From positions 18,630,899-18,694,898 of the forward strand of contig NC_084678.1 of NCBI RefSeq assembly GCF_028389875.1: a stretch of DNA of 64,000 nucleotides, given 5' to 3'. Each line of letters opens with the position of its first letter. Position 1 is the stretch's first letter. A program made the translations under genes and the position numbers. The DNA comes from Rhea pennata. Taxonomy: Eukaryota > Chordata > Aves > Rheiformes > Rheidae. This document shows, piece after piece, positions 38,310 to 48,690 of this stretch. The notes under the pieces were generated by a model. The model did no database searches and was not told where the DNA came from. It worked only from the letters and a program-made list of their open reading frames with translations.

Positions 38310-40050
38310 CCCTGGCTGGGGACCTGCCCGCGGATCCCGTCTGCAGGCAGCGGTCACCCCGCCGCCTGCTCTGCTGCTCACCCGGGCGCCCCAGCCGGCG
38401 CCGCGGGAGCCCGGGGCCGCCCCCGGGGTGTGACAGCCCGGAACTGCGGCCAGCGGGGCCGCACATGCGACCTGCTCACGGCTGCTCTCGCCATGACAAC
38501 CCCGCACAGCAGTCAGCGGCACCACTCATGCGCGCGAAGGCCGAGCAGGTCATTGCTGCCCTCGTCTAATGACAAACCAGTACCGCAACCAGGCAGATCT
38601 CGAAATCGCAGCACCGCTCTGCTCACTGCTCCCGCCAAGCGACCACAAACCAGTACTACAGCCAAGCGACTAAGGCGCGCGAAGTGCCTCACCTAGGCTC
38701 AATGCTGCCATCGGGTGACGACAGCCCGATACTGCAGAAAGCCGAGGAACTCATGCGTGTTGCCGTGGATCTGCTCAGAGATGCCCGCGGGCGATGAAAT
38801 TCCAGTACTGCAGCAAGATGACCCATGCATGCAAGGCGCCGCCGTAGCGCTCAGTGCTGCCATCAGCTGATGACAAATCAATACTGCAGCCAAGCGAATA
38901 ACGCATGCGCAGTGCCCCCCCCCCGTGCTAACTGTTCTCCGGTAACGGGAGAACAGACGAAAGGACTGCAGAGAGCGGCACCACGCATGCGCCCCGTGTT
39001 TTCCGTGCTCACTACTGCCACCAATCGTCGACAACAGTGCTGCACGTGGGGGATTGCGTGTGCGCCCTGGTGTCACCACGCTCACTGATGCCCTTGGGTG
39101 TCCAAAAACCACCACCGCACCACAGCGATTCCGAGCTGCTCACTGCTGCTCTCGGGTGCCGAAAAAGCAGCACTGCAGCCGAAACCGGGAGCCGCACGCG
39201 CATAGGCATTTCCGTGCTCACTGCTGCCCCCCAGCAGCGAAAGGTCAGTACTGCACACGGACACGGGCTGCGCAGGCGCACTGCGCTCCGCCGCGCTCCC
39301 TGCTGCCCTCGCGTGTCCACAAGCCAGTACTGCCGCCGCGAGCGGCCTCCCCCGCGGGCGGAGAACGCGGCCGGCAGCCGCCGCACGCGCGCGCAGCGCC
39401 GCTCGGCGTGTTCGCCGCGCCTCTCCGCTGTTTCGGTCACGGGTAAGCGCACGGGCCCTGCTCCTCGCCCCTTCCCGGCGCGCACGGGCCGGTAGCGCAG
39501 GGAGCTTTTCCTTGTCGCGGGGACGGGCAGTGCCGTCTGGGAGATGCTCCGCGGGACTCTCGCTCCGCGGCAGCCCCACAGCCTGCTCGCTGATGGCCGC
39601 CGGGCTCTCGGGCACGGGCAGAGCAGCCCCGGGGCGAGCCCCGCGGGGCCGCAGCGGACTGCGCTTCGCACGAGGGAGCCGCCTGGGGCGGAGGCGGCGG
39701 TGCGGGGCTCGGGGCGGCGGGGGCTGGGGCCCGGCTCGGCCCCGCCGGGAGCGCCCCGCGGGGTCTGCGCGGCGCCGCGTGTGCTGCAGCGCGGGTCCGA
39801 CTTTGCCTTTGCCGTGTGTCGCCTTTAGGGCCCCGGCTCCAGTCCAGCGCGGGCCGGAGTGTGCGCTCGCCCCTGCGGACGGAGCCTGGAGGAGCGGAGC
39901 TGCGGCGAGCCCCGGAGCGGGGTTGCGGCACGTCGTTGGCGGGAGGTCGGCTCCTGTTGCGGCAGGCGTGGCCCGGAGCGCCGGTGAGTCCCGGGAAGGT
40001 GGAACCCTCTGGAGCAAACCGGCTGAAGGAGGGCTTGGGTCAGGTGTGAT
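38310..40050. promoter_or_regulatory. CpG island, probable promoter
   Basis: Dense CpG and high G+C start abruptly near 38.3 kb and fade near 40.05 kb, against AT-rich DNA on the left. A textbook NRF1 site, TGCGCAGGCGCA, lies at 39269-39280. Plus-strand splice donors with good consensus follow at 39443 (GGGTAAGC) and 39984 (CCGGTGAGTC), which suggests non-coding first exons of a rightward transcript. The target gene is not identifiable. In mammals STK35 lies upstream of TGM3, but no kinase exon was seen here. Confidence 0.65.
38440..39345 (+). repeat. Degenerate ~75-bp tandem repeat in the CpG island
   Basis: About ten to eleven diverged units. The recurring core is GCTCACTGCTGCC, a short spacer, CAGTACTGCAGCCAAGCGA, then an alternating purine-pyrimidine stretch such as ACGCATGCGCAGTGCC. 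The CAGTACTGCAG-like block recurs near 38578, 38650, 38731, 38803, 38881, 38957, 39032, 39105, 39168, 39246 and 39325, mostly 72-81 bp apart. Confidence 0.8.
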
Positions 40051-41912
40051 TAGCGCAGCCCTAAGTTATTCCCTTGAGAAGTGTGGGCAGGCGAGCAGGC
40101 GGATGGATAGAAGAAAGATGCTCCCAGACACCCTGAGGGGTCCCCTGGTGCCAGGCACAGCTGGAGAATGTTGATGGGTGCAGGCACAGATAGCAAACAG
40201 ATGTTTCTCTCTTCCGAGCTACCTCTCAGAACCATCCATATGCCTGTGTGAGATGTGGCTGGTCTGGGGTAACTCTGCTGTGCACAGTGCTTAAGGAGAA
40301 CATTCACCTAAAATGGCAGGCTAGTAGGAATAGCCTAATAAAATACAAGGCTCAGGAAGAGCCTAAGAGAACACTGATGGGCTCTGGGAAGCCCCTGGGG
40401 TGCTACAGAAAACAGCCTGGCTTTCAGGTACCTCCCGGGGCAGGAGAAACATCTGACTAGCCTGTGGGTAAATGGGTCTTATTAATTACCACCTTCCCTT
40501 ACCTAAGTGTTGTGAAAGCTGAAGGGAGTAGAGAGGATACGTAGCGAGTTACAGACTTGACGCAAAGTTTAAACAAACAACAGTCCAACAGTCCCCTCTT
40601 AAAGTGGAACCAATTTAGTCCTAAGTAATAGCTTTGAGCAGTAGCTTTGAGTAATGAGAGGAGAGGCAGTTATGTCAATCACTCTGAAAGCCTTGGGGCA
40701 GTCGTGTCTAGAACCTGATACCCTCCTGGCCTCATCAGTCTTTTTGGTTTGTTTGGCAGGGCAGCCCCTCCAAAGGGGACATCTTGAAGACAAGCAGCCA
40801 GACGTAGTGATCTAGGTGTTCACTTTGGTCGTCACCAGTGAGGCAGGCATCTGAGCATAAGAGGAATCTGCAAGCCACTTCAAAAAGGTAGTACTTTTGA
40901 AACAGAGACAGGCAAATTGAGTGCTATCGTTATTCCGCATAGTTAAAGACCAAGAAAATTGTCAGTTAAGCGTGCATATGCAAAGGTTTGAGAAAGGGTA
41001 CTGAACTGTAACAATAATACAGAAGCAAAATTAAAAAAAGGTTTCATGGAAGATGGTGCAGGTAAGTATTAGGAGATGGGCCTGTATGTCTAATAACCTA
41101 GCCCTAACTGCTGTATGCAATGTTTCCAAACAGTTTACCCTGTAATGTATGATGCAAAGTACTGTATTAAGTCCTTTCCGTTAAGGAAGGAGAGGAGGGG
41201 GCATCAGGAGTAATGCCAGGCATACAAATAGACAGCAGGGGATCACCTAACCAGGTGGCTCAGTGGGCACTCAACAACAGGGGGTTACTGTGCCAGTGTT
41301 ATGGAAAGGGGATCTTCTTGCGCCTGTCTGAATTGATTGAGGAACAGAGCATGGTTGTGCCAAAAATGCGGATGCAGAAGGCTTCTGAAAGCTTAATTCG
41401 TAGCAGCTGCTTAGTCTAACTTCCCTTTCACAGCAAGCCTGAGTGTTGTCATCACTTCCAAAGCAGGGGTAGGGGAAGCGGTATTTGAGGGTTGTGCATT
41501 CCCCGTTTACCTTGCTTGTGTGTGTGTGTGTGTGTGTTAGAGCTGCTTTTGTGCTTATAAACAACTTTGGATTCTTATGGTTTTCTGAAGAGCTTTGATT
41601 TGATTTTTTTTTCCTTTAGTTTTGCTTTGCCCTGTACTTTTGTAGGGTGATGGATTTCACTGTGCCTCCATTGATAAGTGCTGACTCACAAAGTTATAAC
41701 GGCCCAGTGGAGACTCTTAGGCAATGCGGAGGAGTTCAGAGAGAGGGCCTGCCAGAAGAACATCACCCAAGAGGGGTTGCTAGCCTTGAGCTGTAGATGC
41801 TGATGCATAGGAATCGTCCTGTCAGACACTAAGACGTTTTCTTTGGCTGCAGAAATTTTAGCTTGGCTTTATACCCTATAGTGGTAGTATTTATAAACTG
41901 TGTTAATCCTAG

Positions 41913-41981
41913 GCATTCAGAACATCATGAAACGACTGTATGCTGCCATGAAGAACTATGGGCTACCGCCATCAGACCTTT
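41913..41981 (+). other. Possible internal exon of unknown gene
   Basis: 69 nt bounded by an AG (41911-41912) and a donor GTAAGT (41982-41987). One frame reads IQNIMKRLYAAMKNYG then LPPSDL, an amphipathic-looking peptide, and stays open past the donor to a stop near 42070. I do not recognise it. The support is splice-site shape only. Confidence 0.25.
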
Positions 41982-43933
41982 GTAAGTTATCACATGTCAG
42001 GAGCAGCCAGGAGGATCCAAATGTCAGCGGAAAGGTTCTCCTCCTGGTCCCAACAAGGAGCCTTCGGCTGTAGGAAGGTTGGCCGCGTTCTTACCAGACT
42101 TGTGAGTAATAAACCACAATTCACGGACCAGCAAAGGAAGGGGGGAACAGCGACGGGTAGCCCAGTCATTGTGGCATTGCTGTTGCTAGCAGGACCACCA
42201 GGTCTGTGTGAAGCCTCAGCTGCCTCTTTGGAGCTTTATTCTGGTTTGTTTACCTGGAGGAAGCAGTGAGGCCTAAAATAAGATTTTTTGTGGCTAGATG
42301 AGTAAGCTGTGACCTCACGTGTCTTTGCCTTGCTTTGCTGCTTTGTGTCGTAACAGCAACTTGGGAATCCAGGATAAAAACTGTTACAGTGCTTCAGGGA
42401 GGGGAGAGATCTGCATTTGCCCAGGTTAGGGAACTATCATTAAAGCTCTGGGAGGGAAAAATCTCTAAACTGAGGGTCTCCCAGGGACCTTGGTGGTTTG
42501 ATTCACATAGAGGGTCAGTGTCAGGGTCTAGCAGTCTCTGACGAGCTTCTCTTAGATATTCCATGCATATGGAGAGCACAATGTTTGATATAAAGATTTC
42601 ATTTAAAGGTATTTGATGTTACTTTTTTTTTTTAAGAGGAGTGATAAAGTAATAAACTGAAATCACAATACGAGTGTAATTGGTATTACCAGTCTCTACA
42701 ACGTGCTCATCGTCACGATGAGTTGTTCAGGCTTCATAATCTGTATTGGGCTGAGCCATGTATGCACTTCTCTCATGCTGGTGTGGCTAATCTCAGAGAG
42801 ACATTCACATTCTTTGTTGAATTTGGATAGAAACGTTTTCACCAATATATGGTTACTTATCTAAAGCAAAGGTTATCCTCTGACCCCCTTTGTGCTAAGA
42901 TCAAGTCAATTCTCCGTGCCACATTTGGGATTACCAATTTGCATCTTATACCATTCCTGAGCATCAGGGCATCTTGCCTGTGTTCATCTCCTCTGAGCCT
43001 TCTTTCATTTAAAGGGGTTATTGGTCGGTTACAGTCAGCCCTAGTTGTGGACTAGGGAGTAGTTCTAGGAGGGCTGTGCAGTTGCCTGGCCTCTCGGTAA
43101 CTGTTCTGGCCTCTTAACAGGTGCTGAAGCATCGTCTGGCAGTTGAAAGAGCATTGTCACAGCTGGGAGCTCTCTGCAGAGATCTGTGGCTGGCTGCAGA
43201 AGATGAGCCCTGACTTGCAGCGTGGACACAGTTAAGTCCTGGGGCTGCGCTGTATGTGAGCAAGGCTAGGAAGTTGCAGGTGGTTTGGCCTGTGGTGGTT
43301 ACAGTTGTCACTGGCTGTGGATGGTTGCCCATGGAGCTGAGATAAGCAAAAATATTAATGGTCTGTAACAGAGAAGAATTATTGCTTGTGGCGTTTAGGT
43401 ATGTTTGGTGTTAGCACAGCTTAGTGCAGTCCAGTGGCATGATTCTTGCACATGCTCACATTTGAACGGTGGCTAAAAGCTAGCCTATAAACAGCAACAG
43501 TAACAGGATTCTGGTGCACACCTTCCTGTTCTGTTGCCCTTCTAAATGAAGGGGAAACATCTTTCCTTGCTTAAAGCTAAGGGTTTGGACTTTTTCACTT
43601 GAGGTTTATTTATTTTGTTGTTGAGGGTCTCTTACGCAGGGGTTATGGTTTCTTAATTAATGAAAAGTCCATAGATAATAAACTGTAAGCCCTGAAGCCT
43701 AGGCAACCTAAGGCTGCAAACCCTCGTTCGAGGTTTCTCATCTTCCCCTGTACCCAGTGTTCAATTCTGTGCACTGACCCAAGGTCTGGGTTTCGTGTGG
43801 TCCAGGCCCATCCATTGGGACTGGTGATGTGACAGGCGAGCTGAGAGTTGTGGAAGTGTCCTGCAGGGCTCTGATCGGGGGCAGGGCAAAAGCACAGACA
43901 GGTGAGATCAGGTGTAGTCTTCTAAATTCCCAG

Positions 43934-44170
43934 AGTTGAATCCTATCCCTGGAGGAAAAAGCAGAAAAGGAAAAAGCAGAAGGGGTAGGCCGTCAGCTAC
44001 GCAGACACCTGCCACATCAAGGGCAGCAGCAGGAGCTGACCCTTCCCTGACGGACGGACGGATGCTGGTGATGACTCTTCAGGTGTCACAGGGTAAGGGG
44101 AAGCATGCTGGCACCCAGCTCCGTGGCAGACTCACTTCCAGGTCATGTTTCTGCACAGTAAAACAATAAA
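43934..44170 (+). other. Possible terminal exon with basic peptide and poly(A) signal
   Basis: An acceptor-like TTCTAAATTCCCAG precedes an open frame starting GGKSRKGKSRRGRPS, rich in Lys/Arg with an RGRP core like an AT-hook. The frame ends at a TAA that overlaps AATAAA (44165-44170). There is no ATG at the frame start, so it would have to be an internal or terminal exon. It may be chance. Confidence 0.2.
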
Positions 44171-44279
44171 TAGTTGTTTTATTCTTTGCACTCGTGTCTC
44201 TGGTTCCGGATGTGCCTTTTCCTGAAGATGATGCCCAGGGAAGGAGGCTACACGTTGCGCCTGGGGCCAGTAGCTAGTG

Positions 44280-45110
44280 CCCAAGTCCCTTGTACTTTGG
44301 AGTGCTGGTGTGGTTCCCAGGGAACTCAGTGCTGTTCACAGGACTATGGGGAATTTCCCTTGCACTGCATGGACCCTTGGGGCTCTTGGGTGTGATTCCC
44401 ATCATCCTGGGGGAAGCCAGGGCCCCTTCAGTGTTGTGTAAGGTGCCCAGACTGATCCCGAATTTGCTTTCTGCACTCTGCAACATCCCTTGTGTGCCTG
44501 GGGCCAGGGCCTGTCTGCTTGGAGCTGGGAGTCCCCATGTGGATGGGGGGAGCCTGCAGACACCGTCCCAGTCTGTCAGCTGCATTGAGCCCTGTGATGT
44601 GCCTTATGGCCCCACTGGTGCACACAATTTGTATTTTGGTTTGCCTCAGAGTCCTGTGTTAATTCTCTGATGCCCTCAGAACCCCTCAATTCACGTTTTG
44701 GGTTGCCCCCAACACACCCATGTACCTTATGGTGTGCCCCTGGGCCCTGTGTTTGCTTTGCAGCATGTCACAACGTTCTGTTTAGCTTTTTACTCTCCCT
44801 CTCTCCCAGAGTTTTCTGGGTGTGCCCCAGGGCTCTCCCTTTGTCTTTTGGTGCCCCCAGAGTCACTCTGTTTGTTTGCTTTTTCATTGCCTTTTTAAAC
44901 TTTTATTGCACCCATAGCTCTCTTTTTTTTCTCTTGTCCCCTGAATACTCTTTTCCTCTCTGTGCACCCCAGGGCTCTCCATTGAGCTTTCAGGAAGCTG
45001 CTCTGAGGAGCCAGGGTGCCTCTGGTGCCCTGGCAACCCCAGCTGTCCCTGATGGGCTGCAGCTGTGCACCCCGAGGCTGGGATGAGTCCCAGGTGGGAT
45101 GTGTTGGGTT
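44280..45110 (+). repeat. Strongly diverged pyrimidine-rich satellite units (left outlier)
   Basis: Recurring words such as GTGCCCC, CCCTCAGAACCCC, GCCCTGTG and TTTGGTTTGCC follow the wording of the satellite further right, but spacing and identity have decayed. Its open frames have no family resemblance. Confidence 0.6.
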
Positions 45111-45852
45111 GATTGCAAAGGCAGGAAGTGGGCACACTCTGGGAGCAGGGTGTGCATTTGGGAGAAGCTCATGCTGGGGTCAGTCTGGCACAATGGAGCT
45201 GCTGCTGAGCAGTGCCTACTGGGACCGGAACAGCAGCTGCACCACAGAGGAGGTGAGCGGGGCTTGGGGGGAGGGAGGGGTCTGGGCTGCAGGTCCTGCA
45301 CATGCTGGAGGTTTCAGTGACAGGAGCGTCCTGGGCAAAATGGCACAACTGAGGCGCTCCAGGCCAGGAAAAACTGCACTGGGGCTGGGGATGGCCATGC
45401 AGTGGGGGCCATGGACAAGGTGGGGAAGAGCAGTGCACCAGGGCTGTGGAGTAGGGGGAGGAAGGTGGTGTGCTGGGGCTGGAGGAGGAAGACAAAGGGC
45501 TTGCACCAGGGCTGAGGGTGCGCTGGAAGAAGGGGTTGCACTGAGGCTGTGGTGGAGTTTAATGTGCAGTCAGATTAGCGCGGGGAGGGGTCCGGGTCAG
45601 ATCGGGGCCGTGTCAGGGAGGGGCAGGAGAGATCCCCAGAGAAGCTCTGGAGAGAGTCGTGTGGGGCAGGGGCAGTGTCAGAGCTGACCTGGAGCCGGTC
45701 GTGGCGGTGTTGGGGAGCCCGGGCCGGTGCTGGCGAGCGCGAAGCTGTGATCTGGGCTCTGCGAAGGTTTCCGGGTCGTGTGTGTGTGTTTGGAATGGGA
45801 GAGGGGGGCAAAGCAGCCGTCACAGGGTGAAACCTCACCGAGCACTGCGGTC

Positions 45853-46929
45853 CCCAGGCATGTAGTCTTCCGGCACTGGGCTTCCGGGGAGGGGCGGGGA
45901 AGAGCTTGTTTCGCGCGGCCTGCCGGGAGCAGTAGTCTTCCGGCACCGGGCTTCCGGGGGGGCCATTTTTGTTTCGCGGGGCCTGCCGGGAGCAGTAGTC
46001 TTCCGGCACCGGGCTTCCGGGGGGCCATTTTGTTTCGCGGGGCCTGCCGGGAGCAGTAGTCTTCCGGCACCGGGCTTCCGGGGGGCCATTTTGTTTCGCG
46101 GGGCCTGCCGGGAGCAGTAGTCTTCCGGCACCGGGCTTCCGGGGGGCCATTTTGTTTCGCGGGGCCTGCCGGGAGCAGTAGTCTTCCGGCACCGGGCTTC
46201 CGGGGGGCCATTTTGTTTCGCGGGGCCTGCCGGGAGCAGTAGTCTTCCGGCACCGGGCTTCCGGGGGGCCATTTTGTTTCGCGGGGCCTGCCGGGAGCAG
46301 TAGTCTTCCGGCACCGGGCTTCCGGGGGGCCATTTTGTTTCGCGCGGCTTGCCGGGAGCAGTAGTCTTCCGGCACCGGGCTTCCGGGGGGCCATTTTGTT
46401 TCGCGGGGGCTGCCGGGAGCAGTAGTCTTCCGGCACCGGGCTTCCGGGGGGCCATTTTGTTTCGCGGGGGCTGCCGGGAGCAGTAGTCTTCCGGCACCGG
46501 GCTTCCGGGGGGCCATTTTGTTTCGCGGGGGCTGCCGGGAGCAGTAGTCTTCCGGCACCGGGCTTCCGGGGGGGGCCCTATTGTTTCGCGCGGCTTGCCG
46601 GGAGCAGTAGTCTTCCGCTACCGGGCTTCCGGGGAGGCCATCTTGTTTCGAGCGGCCTGCTGGGAGCAGTAGTCTTCCGGCACCGGCATTCCAGGAAGCA
46701 ATGTTGTTTCTCACGGCCTATTGGGAAGTGTGTTCTTCCGGCACCGGGCTTCCGAGGGGAGGGGGGAAATCTTGTTTCGTGCGGCTTGCCAGGAGCAGTA
46801 GTCTTCCAGCACCGGGCTTCCGGGAAGCCATGTTGTTTCGCGCGGCCTGTCGGGAGGTGTGTTCTTCCGGCACCGGGCTTCCGGGAGGCCATTTTAGTCT
46901 GCCACGCATGCTGGGAGATACAGTCTTCC
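45853..46929 (+). repeat. GC-rich 61-bp minisatellite, about 17 units
   Basis: Successive units shift by one base per 60-base line, giving a 61-bp period. The consensus runs GCCTGCCGGGAGCAGTAGTC, TTCCGGCACCGGGCTTCCGG, GGGGCCATTTTGTTTCGCGG. Central units (about 45.93-46.6 kb) are nearly identical and the units at both ends diverge. The minus strand is open in all three frames because the unit lacks stop codons and 61 is not a multiple of 3. Confidence 0.95.
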
Positions 46930-47419
46930 AGTTGGAACGCGGCTGTGCAAATCCCGTGAGAAGGGAGAGAGGATATCGTAAAACAGTAATGCGAAAGACA
47001 ACCGGTTCCAGCAGAATAACCTCAAGGAAACCACAACACTTAACAGTGTGAGGAGTCGACAAGACAAAAACAGCAGAATAACAGAGAGTAATCTATAAGT
47101 TCACTAAGGCTTATTAACATACTAATATATTACTGTCCTTTTCTGTGCGTATTATGCTAATTAACATGAATGTTAAAGTGCAAGCATGGAGTTAATAGAT
47201 GATGTGATAAAATTGTAACCAACAGCAAAAGTCATGTAAAGTACTCCCTGAAAAATGTATATATAAATAAAGAGTGAGGAAAGGAGAAGGGGTGCTAGCT
47301 TTGTGGATCTACCACTTAGCACCCATTTCTGCAGAGAAAGGAAATAAACAAATATCTTAACCCTGTGTGTTTATTGGTTCCTTGCACACTGTGTAATAGA
47401 ACCCAATTTTGGGACAACA
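46930..47419 (+). mobile_element. Solo LTR of an endogenous retrovirus (ERVL-like)
   Basis: 490 bp inserted in the minisatellite: the repeat stops after TTCC at 46926-46929 and resumes with TTCC at 47420-47423, a probable 4-bp target duplication (TTCCA/TTCCC if 5 bp). Inside are TATAAA (47262-47267), AATAAA (47343-47348) and an end of the form CCCAATTTTGGGACAACA, familiar from avian ERVL LTRs. The left terminus does not show a clean TG, so it may be mutated. No internal viral genes are present. Confidence 0.78.
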
Positions 47420-47555
47420 TTCCCATACTGGGCTTCTGGGGGATCATGTTGTGCCTCTTGAGGTACTGGAAAGCGTGGTTCTCTGCCAGTGGGGCTCCTA
47501 ACAGCCAGCAACATTGTGCTTGGTGGCAATCAGGAGCTGTAGCTCCAGGTGCCTC
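47420..47555 (+). repeat. Two diverged 61-bp minisatellite units right of the LTR
   Basis: ACTGGGCTTCTGGGGGATCATGTTGTG and then GGGGCTCC, AACATTGTGCTTGG and GGAGCTGTAGCTCC follow the order of the minisatellite unit with many substitutions. This shows that the array once continued through the LTR insertion point. Confidence 0.75.
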
Positions 47556-48690
47556 TGGCTTCTCAGCCCTGCAGCAGCAGCCTGCTGTGTCTGCTCCTTA
47601 CTGGATAAGTGCTACTCATACAAGAGTCCCTGTAGGTCACTGGGGCCAGTGGAATTTTCCTATTTTTCCCTGGTGCAGGGCAGAAAGTGTTTTCCATCTC
47701 TGGTGCAAGCAGGCAGGTTGTCCCAGGGGCTGAGGCCTTCCCTCTTGGCAATGGGGGAGGCAAGCAGGAGTGCAAGGGGTGGTGTGGGCTCCTGGTAGTC
47801 ATAGCTTTGCTCAGGATTGGGGCCTCTTAGACAGCGGTGGTGCTGGGAAGGCTTGGTGCAGAACTGTCCTGTTATGAAGCACAAGGCAAAATCCTCAGGG
47901 AAATGTGATCAGTGCTGTTTCTGTCCAAGGATCCTTGAACAGCCTGAGAGACCCTGGAACAGTCACATTCAGGTACTTTTAACTGTGTGGAAAGAGCCTG
48001 CAGGAGCCCTGGGTACAGATAAAGGGAATCCTCAGTCACTTGGAGCTATATATATTTTCTTTAGAAAGATGTGATCTCTTGGATGCTTTGCTGCTGCTTC
48101 TTTGTTGCTTGGTGCCCAGGACTACTACATTTAGATCCATTCTTCTTGTTGCCCTCTGCTCTATCAGAGCTGCTGGCCAGACTAGAAGGGATGTGCAGCT
48201 AAGAACTAGACCAGGGTGTCTTAGCTACCTGCTATAAGACAAATGGGAGGGGGAATCAGCAGTGACCAGACATGAAAATACATGTGGATGAAAAACAGCC
48301 GCTTTAGAGGACTAAAATGCAGGGCAACAGAGAGCAGTGGAAGTAGCAGCAGAAAATGATGATGACAAGGTGTGTTGTTAGAGGCAGTACAGTGGAGAAA
48401 AGAGGGAAAAAATTGTTCCTATGATGAAATAAAAACTATCCTTAAGAGATACTTGTTTCTTACCCTTCAGGTTATGGATCTGCATGATTCCCTGAGAACT
48501 GTTCTCAACACGTGGTGTTGCAGGTCACAACTACTTGGGCAGCGATCCCCAACTTGCCTGCCAAGACTGCCCAACAGCTGACAGCTGCCTGTGGAATGAA
48601 AGCAAAAGCCAGCTTCTCAGAGGTAAGAGGCAGCGTTCAAGTAGGAAGATTACAGCAGATGAGTTAATGCCCCAGAATCTTCAGGTTTTC
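47556..48690. other. Non-repetitive spacer with exon-like segments
   Basis: Unique-looking sequence between the minisatellite and the right-hand satellite. A segment at about 48526-48622 has an acceptor (GTGTTGCAG) and donor (GTAAGAGG). One frame between them is open and Cys-rich (ACQDCPTADSCLW). I do not recognise it; splice-site shape is the only support. Confidence 0.3.

Larger units (their letters stand above)
40051..44279. other. Sequence right of the CpG island with weak exon candidates
   Basis: No family was recognised. Contents: a (TG)n run at 41517-41537, a possible small exon at 41913-41981 (listed separately), a basic open frame after an acceptor at 43931-43933, and an AATAAA at 44165-44170 followed by a GT-rich stretch. 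Together these could be one rightward transcript from the island, coding or not. Confidence 0.4.

Noticed and set aside
39012-40174. 219-, 220- and 311-codon open frames on both strands in the CpG island
   Set aside because: High G+C removes stop codons. The frames overlap on both strands, are Ala/Arg/Pro-rich and match no family.
45575-46714. 379-codon minus-strand open frame
   Set aside because: It is the 61-bp minisatellite read through; all three frames are open with the same residue cycle. Not a gene without expression evidence.
45853-46929. CRISPR-like array
   Set aside because: Units are contiguous with no unique spacers and the context is a vertebrate genome; it is a minisatellite.
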